The notes under the pieces are model-generated. The model was not told the DNA's origin. It searched no databases and saw nothing but the letters and a program-made list of their open reading frames with translations. A program made the position numbers and the translations under genes. 34,307 bases of DNA from JAGNLM01 sp964439835 (GTDB taxonomy: Bacteria > Pseudomonadota > Gammaproteobacteria > JAABTG01), in assembly GCA_964439835.1 (NCBI GenBank), contig CAYTPQ010000043.1, forward strand, positions 1 to 34,307, in the 5' to 3' direction. Positions 6,970 to 15,514 of the stretch are shown in pieces (the first letter of the stretch is position 1; every line of letters begins with the position of its first letter).

Positions 6970-8157
6970 ATGCCCGAGACCTTCCACGCCCTCGTCCTGA
7001 ACCTGCACCAGCCCCCCGAAAACCTGCAGTCCCTTCTGGACCACAAGGAGTGGGAGGCGCGGGAGATCCTGTACGCGATAGACCGCATCCCCCGCTCGCT
7101 CTGGGACTACGAGGACGTGGCCCGGGTCCACCTCTCGCTCTCCGGCACGCTGCTCGAAACGCTCTCGAACGAGGAGTTCCAGCACCGGGTCTACGGCATC
7201 GTCGACTGCGGCAGCCTGCTCTGGCGCCTGCAGAACGAGCGCGTGCTGCAGATCCTCGGCACCGGCTACTACCACCCGGTGCTCCCCCTGATCCCCAAAG
7301 AGGACTGGCCCGACCAGCTGGAGCGCTGGCTCGGGATCGGGCGTCACCTGTTCTGGCGCAGCCACTTCCCCGGCTTTTGGCCGCCGGAGATGGCCTTTAC
7401 CATGGAGATGATCCCGCTCCTCAAGCGCCTCGGCTACCGTTACGTCATGGTCGACAGCGAGCACGTGGAGCCGGTCACGCCGATGCGCTGGGAGGAGGTG
7501 CGCTACCGCCCCCACATCGCCCAGTTCGGGGGGGAGGAGATCGTGGTGATCGTGCGCGACCGCGAGCTCTCCGACGCCCAGGAGGCGGGTATGGAGTACG
7601 AGTGGTTCGCGCGTGAGGTGCAGGACCGGGCCCGCTGGTGCGACTTCCCGGCGCTGGTGACGACCTGCACCGACGGCGAGAACGGCGGCTGGTTCCGCAA
7701 CGTGTCGCCCGAGGCGAATTTCTGGGGCTACTTCTTCCGCACGTACATGGAGCACGTGCGGACGGGTGACAGCCCCGTGCGGCCGACCTTCATCACCGAC
7801 TACCTCGACCGCCACGGGGCCCACGGCGTGGTCAACGTGCGGACCGCCGCCTGGAACACCGGCTGGCACCACGGCCGGGACTTCGTCCAGTGGACCGGCT
7901 CGCCCGAGCAGCGGGAGTGCTTCGCCCGCGTTGCCGAGGTCAGCCGCGCGGTGCACGAGGTCCGCGAGCGGGTCGGCGACTCCTGGTCAGGCGACCCCCA
8001 GCTCGACCACGAACTGGAGGAGGCCACCTGGCACCTGTTGCGGGCCGAGACCAGCTGCAATTTCTTCTGGGGCGAGGCGTGGGTGCACCGGGCCCACGCC
8101 GACCTGGACACCGCGCTCGCCCACGCCGAGCGCGCCCGGTCACTGCTCCCGCCCTAG
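6970..8157 (+). CDS. Glycoside hydrolase family 57 protein (glycogen cluster, copy 1)
   Basis: This 395-residue cytoplasmic protein has the GH57 landmarks: HQP at residues 13-15, the nucleophile region FWPPEMAF with E140, and the acid/base region TTCTDGENGGWF with D235. The C-terminal helical part ends with HLLRAETSCNFFWGE, a motif also seen in the second GH57 protein here. GH57 enzymes include alpha-amylases, 4-alpha-glucanotransferases, amylopullulanases and branching enzymes. The exact reaction cannot be read from these motifs. ATG 6970 directly follows GGGGAGAGC. It is the first of four plus-strand genes (GH57, glgA, GH57, glgB), which points to glycogen or maltodextrin metabolism. The 198-base upstream gap separates it from a divergent gene and should contain its promoter. 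Confidence 0.85.
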   Translation: MPETFHALVLNLHQPPENLQSLLDHKEWEAREILYAIDRIPRSLWDYEDVARVHLSLSGTLLETLSNEEFQHRVYGIVDCGSLLWRLQNERVLQILGTGYYHPVLPLIPKEDWPDQLERWLGIGRHLFWRSHFPGFWPPEMAFTMEMIPLLKRLGYRYVMVDSEHVEPVTPMRWEEVRYRPHIAQFGGEEIVVIVRDRELSDAQEAGMEYEWFAREVQDRARWCDFPALVTTCTDGENGGWFRNVSPEANFWGYFFRTYMEHVRTGDSPVRPTFITDYLDRHGAHGVVNVRTAAWNTGWHHGRDFVQWTGSPEQRECFARVAEVSRAVHEVRERVGDSWSGDPQLDHELEEATWHLLRAETSCNFFWGEAWVHRAHADLDTALAHAERARSLLPP

Positions 8158-8261
8158 GCTGACATCGCGCGCGGCCGGCGTTGCCCGACCGCGCCCGTAA
8201 TGATGGGACCGCCGCGCTCGCCCGCGGCGGCGCTTGACCTCAGGGACAGCGAGGAGCCGCT

Positions 8262-9734
8262 ATGTTCATCGTGATGGTCGCCTCGGAAGTCGCGCCTGTT
8301 GCCAAAGTCGGCGGGCTCGGTGACGTGGTCTTCGGTCTCTCCCGGGAGCTCGAGATCCGCGGTCACTCGGTCGAGATCATCCTGCCGAAGTACGACTGCA
8401 TGCGCTACGACCAGATCTGGGGTCTCACCCTGACCTATCAAGACCTCTGGGTGCCCTGGTTCAGCGGCGCGATCCACTGCAGTGTGTACTTCGGGTTCGT
8501 GCACGGCCGCAAGTGCTTCTTCATCGAGCCGCACTCCCAGGACAATTTCTTCAACCGCTGCGCCTACTACGGCTTTCCCGACGAGCACATGCGCTTCGCC
8601 TTCTTCTCCCGGGCGGCGCTCGAGTTCCTGCTCAAGACCGGCAAGCGACCGGACGTGGTCCACACCCACGACTGGCAGACCGCGTTGCTGCCGGTGATGC
8701 TGTTCGAGATCTACAAGTACCACGGACTCGACACCCTGCGGGTGTGTCACACAATCCACAACTTCAAGCACCAGGGGATCGCGGGCGCGGACGTGCTCTG
8801 GGCGACCGGCCTCGGCCGGCCCGACTACTACTTCCACCCCGACCGCCTCGGCGACAACTTCAACCGCACCGCGCTCAACTTCACCAAGGGCGGCATCGTC
8901 TACTCGAACTTCGTCACGACCGTGTCGCCCCAGCACGCCTGGGAGGCCCGCTACACCGACCAGGGTTACGGGTTGGGTCACGCCCTGTACGTGCATCAGT
9001 CCAAGTTTGGCGGCGTGCTCAACGGCCTCGACTACGAGATGTGGAACCCGGAAACCGATCCCCACATCGCCGAGCGCTACACGATTGATACAGTCGAGCG
9101 CAAGTACGCCAACAAGGAGGCCCTACGCGAGCGGATGTGGGTGCGAAAGGACTTCAAGCCGATCATCGCCTACGTCGGCCGGCTCGACCAGCAGAAGGGC
9201 GTGCACCTGATCAAGCACGCGGTCTTCTACGCCCTCGCCAACGGCGCCCAATTCGTGCTGCTCGGCGCGAGCCCCGAGCTCGGCATCAACAACGACTTCT
9301 GGCACCTGAAGCACCAGTTGAACGACAACCCGGACTGCCACCTGGAGATCGGCTACGACGAGGAGCTCTCGCACCTGATCTACGCCGGCGCCGACATGGT
9401 GGTGGTGCCGAGCCTGTTCGAGCCCTGCGGCCTGACCCAGATGATTGCCCTGCGCTACGGCACGGTGCCCATCGTGCGCGCGGTTGGCGGGCTGGTCGAC
9501 ACGGTCTTCGACCGGGACCACTCGGATCGCCCGATCGAGGAGCGCAACGGTTACGTCTTCCATCACGCCGACTTCCCGGCGCTCGAGAGCGCGATGCAGC
9601 GCGCCATCGGCCTGTGGTACGCGTACCCGGACGAGTTTCGGAAGCTGGTGCAGAACGGCATGCGCTACGACTACTCCTGGAACCACCCGGGGCAGCACTA
9701 CGTGAACGTCTACGAGCACATCCGCCACAAGTAA
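8262..9734 (+). CDS. glgA: Glycogen synthase (ADP-glucose type, GT5)
   Basis: This 490-residue GT5 enzyme transfers glucose from ADP-glucose to the non-reducing end of alpha-1,4-glucan. The N-terminal KxGGLGDV motif (K15) binds the nucleotide sugar; the pair HTHDW and HTIHNFKHQG follows, then VSPQHAWE and GVLNGLDYEMWNP. The C-terminal Rossmann domain carries the catalytic-loop sequence SLFEPCGLTQ (E387) and RAVGGLVDTV. Length and motif order are those of bacterial GlgA. It starts at ATG 8262 after AGCGAGGAG. It sits 104 bases after the first GH57 gene and 54 before the second, a spacing consistent with one operon. The glgC needed for ADP-glucose is not in this window. Confidence 0.95.
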   Translation: MFIVMVASEVAPVAKVGGLGDVVFGLSRELEIRGHSVEIILPKYDCMRYDQIWGLTLTYQDLWVPWFSGAIHCSVYFGFVHGRKCFFIEPHSQDNFFNRCAYYGFPDEHMRFAFFSRAALEFLLKTGKRPDVVHTHDWQTALLPVMLFEIYKYHGLDTLRVCHTIHNFKHQGIAGADVLWATGLGRPDYYFHPDRLGDNFNRTALNFTKGGIVYSNFVTTVSPQHAWEARYTDQGYGLGHALYVHQSKFGGVLNGLDYEMWNPETDPHIAERYTIDTVERKYANKEALRERMWVRKDFKPIIAYVGRLDQQKGVHLIKHAVFYALANGAQFVLLGASPELGINNDFWHLKHQLNDNPDCHLEIGYDEELSHLIYAGADMVVVPSLFEPCGLTQMIALRYGTVPIVRAVGGLVDTVFDRDHSDRPIEERNGYVFHHADFPALESAMQRAIGLWYAYPDEFRKLVQNGMRYDYSWNHPGQHYVNVYEHIRHK

Positions 9735-9788
9735 GGGTACGTGACCGATCCGGCCGGAGGGCCGGGGTTCGGAAAGGAGCGAAAGAGT

Positions 9789-11255
9789 ATGGCCGACCTT
9801 CCGGAGTACATCGACGGGGTTCCGAACATCAGCGGGTCCGAGGACCTCATCGAGCGCGCGATCCGCGAGGCCAGCGACCGGCCCGTGTTCCTCAAGGACA
9901 GCGGGGTCGACTTCGGTCGCATCCGCAGTGCGGTGGCCATCGCCCTGCACATGCACCAACCGCTGATCCCCGCGGGCGGGTCGGACCTGCGCACCGCGGA
10001 GATCATCAGCAACCTGCAGTACATGATGGACAACCAGGGCATCGGCGACAATCACAACGCCCCGGTCTTCGCCTGGTGCTACAAGCGCATGGGCGAGCTC
10101 ATCCCGCAGCTGATGAATGAAGGCAAGGCCCCAAGGGTGATGCTCGAGTACTCGGGCACCCTGCTCCACGGCTTGCGCAAGATGGGCCGGGACGACGTGA
10201 TCGACGCGCTGAAGACGATCACGATGGACCCGCAATACCGGCGCGCCGCGGAGTGGCTCGGTGCCCCGTGGGGGCACGCGGTCGCCCCGTCCACGCCGAT
10301 CCAGGACTTCCGCCTGCACGTACGCGCCTGGCAGCACCACTTCGCGGCCATCTTCGGCCTCGAGGCGATCACGCGGGTGCGCGGCTTCTCGCCCTCGGAG
10401 ATGGCCCTGCCCAACCACCCCGACGTCGCCTACGAGTTCGTGAAGACGCTGCGCGAGGCAGGGTTCCGCTGGGTGCTGGTGCAGGAGCACACGGTGGAGC
10501 GGCCGGAGAGCGGCTGGGGCCCGGAGCAGAAGCACCTCCCCCACCGCCTGGTCGCGCGCAACTCGAAGGGCGAGGAGGCGAGCATCATCGCCGTCGTCAA
10601 GACCCAGGGCAGCGACACCAAGCTAGTCGCCCAGATGCAGCCATACTACGAGGCCAAGGGCCTGTCGCGCTGGGAGCTCGCGGGCCGCAGCGTGCCGCCG
10701 CTGGTGACCCAGATCGCCGACGGCGAGAACGGCGGCGTGATGATGAACGAGTTCCCGGCGAAATACATGGAGGTGGTGCGGGAGTCCTCCGATTCCGAGG
10801 TGGCGATGATGAACGTCACCGAGTACCTGGAGCACCTGTTCGCCGCCGGCGTGAAGGAGTCCGACCTGCCGGCGCTGCAGCCGTTGCACCAGAAGGCGAT
10901 CTGGGACCGCTTCCAGCCAGGGGACGGTCCGACGAAGCTCGCCCAGGTGATCGAGGAGATCAAGCGCACCGACCACCGCTTCCACATGGAGGGCGGTAGC
11001 TGGACCAACAACCTGTCCTGGGTGCGCGGCTACGAGAACGTCCTGGCGCCGATGGAGGAAGCCAGCTCCGCCTTCTACGAGAAGGTCCTGAAGAGCGGCG
11101 TGCCGAGCAACGACCCGCGCTACCGCAACGCCCTCTTCCACCTCCTGACCGCGGAGACGAGCTGCTACCGGTACTGGGGTCAGGGCCTGTGGACCGACTA
11201 CGGCCGCGAGATCAGCCGGCGCGCGAAGGACATCGCCAACTTCGACTTTCTTTAG
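9789..11255 (+). CDS. Glycoside hydrolase family 57 protein (glycogen cluster, copy 2)
   Basis: This 488-residue protein has GH57 motifs LHMHQP (residues 53-58), FSPSEMALP with E204 in the nucleophile position, and IADGENGG with D311 as likely acid/base. A helical end contains HLLTAETSCYRYWGQG, parallel to the first GH57 protein. About 45 residues precede the first motif. The two GH57 proteins differ in length and motif wording (WPPEM against SPSEM), so they are diverged paralogues with perhaps different reactions. I chose ATG 9789 because AAAGGAG lies upstream; a GTG 16 codons earlier falls at a small hairpin (9750-9765). Context between glgA and glgB suggests glycogen synthesis or remodelling. 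The specific activity is unknown. Confidence 0.83.
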   Translation: MADLPEYIDGVPNISGSEDLIERAIREASDRPVFLKDSGVDFGRIRSAVAIALHMHQPLIPAGGSDLRTAEIISNLQYMMDNQGIGDNHNAPVFAWCYKRMGELIPQLMNEGKAPRVMLEYSGTLLHGLRKMGRDDVIDALKTITMDPQYRRAAEWLGAPWGHAVAPSTPIQDFRLHVRAWQHHFAAIFGLEAITRVRGFSPSEMALPNHPDVAYEFVKTLREAGFRWVLVQEHTVERPESGWGPEQKHLPHRLVARNSKGEEASIIAVVKTQGSDTKLVAQMQPYYEAKGLSRWELAGRSVPPLVTQIADGENGGVMMNEFPAKYMEVVRESSDSEVAMMNVTEYLEHLFAAGVKESDLPALQPLHQKAIWDRFQPGDGPTKLAQVIEEIKRTDHRFHMEGGSWTNNLSWVRGYENVLAPMEEASSAFYEKVLKSGVPSNDPRYRNALFHLLTAETSCYRYWGQGLWTDYGREISRRAKDIANFDFL

Positions 11256-11343
11256 CGACGCCCAGTCACTACCCACGACCGCGGCCCCGGCCGCTGCCGT
11301 GCCGACCGGAACGAGGAACGACGTGACGCAGAGGGAGGCCCCC

Positions 11344-13800
11344 GTGAGCGAGATCGAGACAGCGAAGGCGCCGCCGGCCGCCAGTGAGCAGACGCCCGCC
11401 GGGACAGCACCGGCCGCGAAGGGGGACGCAGTCCGGGGGCCAAAGCTCGACCCCGAGATCAAGCGTCTCGTCGACGCCCGCCACCACGACCCGTACGGCG
11501 TGCTAGGCAAGCACGTGAAGGGCACCGAGGCGCTGGTGCGGGTGTACATCCCGCACGCGGAGGAGGTCACGATCGCCGAGGGGCCTCTGCCGATGACCCG
11601 GGTCGCCGGGACGGACGTCTTCGAGTGGCGCGGCGAGGCCAAGCGCGTGCCCGATCACTACCGCCTGATCTGGCGCGACGCCCACCACCGCGAGCACCTG
11701 GCCCACGACCCCTACACCTACGGTCGTCAGCTCTCCGACTACGACCTGCACCTGTTCGGCGAGGGCAAGCACTGGCACGCCTACCGCTTCCTCGGGGCGC
11801 ACGAGCACGAGGTGGAGGGCGTGGCCGGCGTCCTGTTTTCCGTCTGGGCGCCGAACGCCGAGCGCGTCAGCGTGGTCGGCGACTTCAACCAGTGGGACGG
11901 CCGGCGCCACCCCATGGCCCTGCACGAAGGCAAGGGCGTCTGGGAGCTCTTCATCCCCGACCTCACGCCTGGGGTCGTCTACAAGTACGAGCTGCGCAGC
12001 CGCCTGACCGGCGACGTGTTCCTGAAGAGCGACCCCTACGGCCAGCGCTTCGAGCTGCGCCCGAAGACCGCCTCGATCGTCGCCGGCCGCTCGACCTACG
12101 AGTGGCAGGACCAGCCGTGGGTCGAGCAGCGCGCGAAGCACGACTGGCAGCACCGGCCGATGTCAGTGTACGAGGTGCACCTGGGGTCCTGGCAGCGGGG
12201 CGTCGAGGGCGAGTTCCTGGACTACCGCGAGTACGCCACCCGGCTCGTCGAGTACGTGAAGGAGATGGGCTTCAACTACATCGAGCTGCTACCCATCACC
12301 GAGCACCCCTTCGACCTCTCCTGGGGCTACCAGACCACCGGGTACTACGCGCCGACGGCTCGCTTTGGGCCGCCCGATGACTTCCGCTTCTTCGTCGACC
12401 ACTGTCACCAGCACGGGATCGGCGTGATCCTGGACTGGGTCCCTGCCCACTTCCCGAAGGACGCCCACGGCCTCGCGCGCTTCGACGGCACCGCCCTCTA
12501 CGAGCACGCCGACCCGCGCAAGGGCGAGCACCTGGATTGGTCGACGCTGATCTTCAACTTCGGCCGCCACGAGGTGAAGAACTTCCTGCTCTCGAGTGCG
12601 CTCTACTGGCTCGAGGAGTTCCACATCGACGGGTTGCGGGTCGACGCGGTGGCCTCGATGCTCTACCTCGACTACTCGCGCACCGAGTGGATCCCGAACC
12701 AGTACGGCGGGCGTGAGAACCTGGAGGCGATCGAGTTCCTGCGCGAACTGAACGCCGTCACCCACGCCCAGGTCCCGGGCTGCCTGGTAATTGCAGAGGA
12801 GTCCACCGCCTGGCCGCAGGTGACGCGCCCCACCTACGTCGGCGGCCTCGGCTTCGACATCAAGTGGAACATGGGGTGGATGAACGACACCCTGCGCTAC
12901 TTCTCGAAGGACCCGGTGTATCGCAAGTACCACCACGACATGCTGACCTTCAGCATGCTCTACGCCTTCACCGAGAACTTCATGCTGCCCTTCTCCCACG
13001 ACGAGGTCGTGCACGGCAAGGGCTCGATGCTGAATAAGATGCCGGGCGACGAGTGGCAGCGCTTCGCCAACCTGCGCCTGATTTACACCTACATGTTCAC
13101 CCACCCGGGCAAGAAGCTGCTGTTCATGGGCACCGAGTTCGGCCAGGGCCACGAGTGGAACAGCGCCAACGTGCTCGACTGGTGGGTCCTGCAGTTCGCC
13201 TACCACGAGGGCGTGCAGCGGGTGGTAAAGGACCTGAACCGCCTCTACCACTCGAGCCGGGAGCTCTACGGCCACGAGTTCGAGTGGGACGGCTTCGAGT
13301 GGATCGACTGCAACGACGGCCAGCAGTCGGTGCTCAGCTACCTGCGCAAGGCGGGCGACGACTTCCTGGTGGTGGTGCTCAACTTCACCCCGATCCCGCG
13401 CCACAACTACCGCATCGGCGTGCCGCGCGAGGGGGTCTACCGCGAGGTCTTCAATTCGGACTCGGAGTACTACGCCGGCAGCAACATGGGCAACGGCATG
13501 GCCGTGCTCCAGGCCGAGCCGCGCCCCTGGATGAACCGGGGGTGGTCGGTCAGCATCACCGTCCCGCCGCTCGCCGGGATCGTCCTGAAGCCGGAGCCGC
13601 TGCCGAAGCCCGAGGCGGAGGCGGAGGTGCCCGGCGCGGAGAGCGAGGGCCTCGCGTCGGCTTCGGCATCGGCTTCGGCGCTTGCAGCCGCGGCGGTGGG
13701 CACCAGCACGCCGGGCGGCGCGGCAGAGGCCGAGAGCTTTCCAGACGTCACCGCAGAGCCACCCGCGGCGCCCCATGGCGACCGCGCCGGTGAAGGCTGA
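11344..13800 (+). CDS. glgB: 1,4-alpha-glucan branching enzyme (GH13)
   Basis: This 818-residue protein creates alpha-1,6 branches in glycogen. In order it has an N-terminal CBM48-type domain pair (HDPYGVLGKH; then FSVWAPNAERVSVVGDFNQWDG), the GH13 barrel, and a C-terminal beta domain. Catalytic residues are visible: D434 in DGLRVDAVAS, E485/E486 in VIAEEST, and D553 in FSHDEVVHG. The normal enzyme is about 630-740 residues. Here the extra length is a short acidic/Ala-rich N-terminus (about 40 residues) and a C-terminal tail of about 70 residues made of Pro/Glu and Ser-Ala repeats. GTG 11344 follows AGGGAGG; a GTG 15 codons upstream is a weaker choice. The 88-base gap before it holds a 14-base GC palindrome (11281-11294). 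Confidence 0.95.
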   Translation: MSEIETAKAPPAASEQTPAGTAPAAKGDAVRGPKLDPEIKRLVDARHHDPYGVLGKHVKGTEALVRVYIPHAEEVTIAEGPLPMTRVAGTDVFEWRGEAKRVPDHYRLIWRDAHHREHLAHDPYTYGRQLSDYDLHLFGEGKHWHAYRFLGAHEHEVEGVAGVLFSVWAPNAERVSVVGDFNQWDGRRHPMALHEGKGVWELFIPDLTPGVVYKYELRSRLTGDVFLKSDPYGQRFELRPKTASIVAGRSTYEWQDQPWVEQRAKHDWQHRPMSVYEVHLGSWQRGVEGEFLDYREYATRLVEYVKEMGFNYIELLPITEHPFDLSWGYQTTGYYAPTARFGPPDDFRFFVDHCHQHGIGVILDWVPAHFPKDAHGLARFDGTALYEHADPRKGEHLDWSTLIFNFGRHEVKNFLLSSALYWLEEFHIDGLRVDAVASMLYLDYSRTEWIPNQYGGRENLEAIEFLRELNAVTHAQVPGCLVIAEESTAWPQVTRPTYVGGLGFDIKWNMGWMNDTLRYFSKDPVYRKYHHDMLTFSMLYAFTENFMLPFSHDEVVHGKGSMLNKMPGDEWQRFANLRLIYTYMFTHPGKKLLFMGTEFGQGHEWNSANVLDWWVLQFAYHEGVQRVVKDLNRLYHSSRELYGHEFEWDGFEWIDCNDGQQSVLSYLRKAGDDFLVVVLNFTPIPRHNYRIGVPREGVYREVFNSDSEYYAGSNMGNGMAVLQAEPRPWMNRGWSVSITVPPLAGIVLKPEPLPKPEAEAEVPGAESEGLASASASASALAAAAVGTSTPGGAAEAESFPDVTAEPPAAPHGDRAGEG

Positions 13801-13875
13801 CGACGCCGGGGGCCAGGACGCGCAGCCCCCGGCGGGTCCTGGCCCCGTTTCCCGAAGAGGAAGCTCCGGATAGGC

Positions 13876-13944
13876 CGTCACCCCGGCGAAAGCCGGGGTT
13901 CAGTCTTCTGACGCCTCCGGGTTCCGCCTTTCTCCGGCATGACC
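13876..13944. repeat. Palindromic interspersed repeat, copy 1
   Basis: The sequence begins CGTCACCCCGGCGAAAGCCGG and ends with a diverged inverse of the same arm (TCTCCGGCATGACC), giving a 69-bp element. The left arm forms a perfect 8-bp hairpin, ACCCCGGC-GAAA-GCCGGGGT (13880-13899), with a GNRA loop. This is the pattern of REP/MITE-like elements (CGTCATTCCGGCGAAAGCCGG type) common in proteobacteria. A related copy lies at 33509-33574. It sits 76 bases after glgB in the 300-base gap before the transporter gene and could also end transcription. Confidence 0.7.
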
Positions 13945-13968
13945 ACGGGAACCGTGGCCATATTCTCC

Positions 13969-13997
13969 TTAACTTAAGTTCACTTCTGCCGTGATAC
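13969..13997 (+). promoter_or_regulatory. Weak promoter candidate before the transporter gene
   Basis: In an AT-rich patch of the 13801-14100 gap, TTAACT is followed after 17 bases by TGATAC, and a TG-n-TACCCT extended -10 reading is also possible. The match is poor (4/6 and 2/6), so only the base-composition dip and position support it. Nothing else is seen in the gap apart from the palindromic repeat. Confidence 0.25.
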
Positions 13998-14100
13998 CCT
14001 TAGACCGCCTGGACAGCCCCGAGGGGACCGGGCCACCTCCCCGGCTCAACGCGCGGCAAACCCACCCCCACGGGCGGTCTGACACCAGATGAGGAGCAGC

Positions 14101-15447
14101 ATGGCCGATAGCATCCCCCGCCGCTGGCCCGTCGTCGCCGGCGCCATCCTGATCCAGTTCGCCCTGGGCGCCATCTACGCTTGGTCGGTCTTCACCCACC
14201 TCCTCACCGACCCGGCCGGGCCGTACCACTTCTCGGCCAGCCAGACGGCGGGGGTCTTCTCGGCGGGCCTTGCCACCTTCGCGGCGGTCATGATCCTGGC
14301 CGGCCGCTGGCTGGGCCGGGTGGGGCCGCGGCGGCTCGCCGTCGCGGGCGGCGTGCTGCTCGGGGCGGGCTACGTCCTCGGCGGGTTCTTCGGTCAGACC
14401 TTCCTCGCCCAGCTGCTGCTGGTCGGCGTGCTCGGGGGCGCGGGCATCGGGCTGGCCTACGTCGTGCCCATCGCGGTGGGGGTCAAGTGGTTCCCCGACC
14501 GCAAGGGGCTGATCACGGGCCTCGCCGTGGCCGGCTTCGGCTTCGGCGCCGTGCTCTGGGTCCAGCTCGCGGGGTCCTGGTTCGGAGGCCTGCTCAACAC
14601 CGTGAGCCTGTTCGGCCTGCCGGGGGTGCAGAGCGTCTTCGTGATCTACGGCGTCGCCTTCCTGATCCTCGTGCTGCTGGGCAGCACCGTGATGGTCAAC
14701 CCGCCCGCGGGCTACGCGCCCCCGGGCTGGACCCCGCCGACCCGGACCGCCGCCCGGGCCCACGGGGCGGACGACTTCGCGCCAGGGGAGATGCTCCAGA
14801 CGCCCCAGTTCTACGGCCTCTGGGCCGTGTTCCTGTTCTCCGCCCTGGCCGGCCTGATGGTCATCTACTCGATCAAGCTGTTCGGCATCGACGCCCTGGC
14901 CCACCACGGCGTGCTGGACGCCGGGGCCGTGGCCGGAACGGCGATGGCCTGGTACGCGGTCTTCAACGGCCTCGGGCGCATCGCCTGGGGGTCGGTGTCC
15001 GACCGCATCGGCCGCAAGGCGGCGCTGGTGCTCATGACGGCCTTCCAGGGCGTGGTCATGCTGGCCCTGTACCACGTCTTCATCGCGTACGGGCTGGTGA
15101 CCGGCTTCATCGTCGCGGCTGCCCTCATCGGCTTCAACTTCGGCGGCAACTTCGCGCTGTTCCCCGCCGCGACGGCCGACTTCTTCGGCAACCGCAACGT
15201 CGGCCTCAACTACGGCTGGGTCTTCAGCGCCTTCGGCGTCGCCGGCATCGCCGGCCCGCAGCTGGCGGGCTTCTACAAGGACGCCGCCCACGGCGCCGGC
15301 GGCCCGGGCGTGTGGATGGCGCCGTTCCTGATCGCCGGCGCGGCCTGCCTGTTGGGGGCCCTGGTGAGCCTCGTGACCAGCGCCCCCCGGGCGCGGGCGG
15401 CGCTGGAGCTCGGACGACCGGCGGAGGCTACGGCGCGAGCGGCTTGA
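14101..15447 (+). CDS. MFS transporter, oxalate/formate antiporter (OFA) type
   Basis: This 448-residue inner-membrane protein has about 12 hydrophobic helices and the OFA-family pattern: an N-terminal IQFALGAIYAWSVF helix, the loop WFPDRKGLITGLAVAGFGFGA, a central hydrophilic loop (about 205-240), and a second-half loop SDRIGRKAAL. OFA members exchange or take up small carboxylates such as oxalate, formate, lactate or pyruvate; the substrate cannot be told from motifs. ATG 14101 has GAGGAG five bases upstream, better than an in-frame ATG four codons earlier. It stands alone, between the glycogen block and a convergent kinase gene. A pyruvate-handling oxidoreductase operon lies elsewhere in the window but is not adjacent. 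Confidence 0.85.
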   Translation: MADSIPRRWPVVAGAILIQFALGAIYAWSVFTHLLTDPAGPYHFSASQTAGVFSAGLATFAAVMILAGRWLGRVGPRRLAVAGGVLLGAGYVLGGFFGQTFLAQLLLVGVLGGAGIGLAYVVPIAVGVKWFPDRKGLITGLAVAGFGFGAVLWVQLAGSWFGGLLNTVSLFGLPGVQSVFVIYGVAFLILVLLGSTVMVNPPAGYAPPGWTPPTRTAARAHGADDFAPGEMLQTPQFYGLWAVFLFSALAGLMVIYSIKLFGIDALAHHGVLDAGAVAGTAMAWYAVFNGLGRIAWGSVSDRIGRKAALVLMTAFQGVVMLALYHVFIAYGLVTGFIVAAALIGFNFGGNFALFPAATADFFGNRNVGLNYGWVFSAFGVAGIAGPQLAGFYKDAAHGAGGPGVWMAPFLIAGAACLLGALVSLVTSAPRARAALELGRPAEATARAA

Positions 15448-15485
15448 CCGGGCCACGAGCCGGCAGCCGTCCGCCGCGCCGGACA

Positions 15486-15503
15486 GGGCGGGGTCAGCCG
15501 CCC
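15486..15503. terminator. GC hairpin between convergent genes
   Basis: GGGCGG - 6-base loop - CCGCCC forms a perfect 6-bp stem in the 67-base gap between the transporter stop and the kinase stop. A second small stem (GTCCG/CGGAC, 15469-15484) lies just before it. There is no T-run. It is a plausible shared terminator, called by position and structure only. Confidence 0.35.
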
Positions 15504-15514
15504 GGTGACAGTTC

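Noticed and set aside
9750..9765. CCGGCC-GGAG-GGCCGG hairpin between glgA and the second GH57 gene as a terminator
   Set aside because: It is a short stem with no T-run, inside a tightly spaced operon. It is as likely to be chance in GC-rich sequence.
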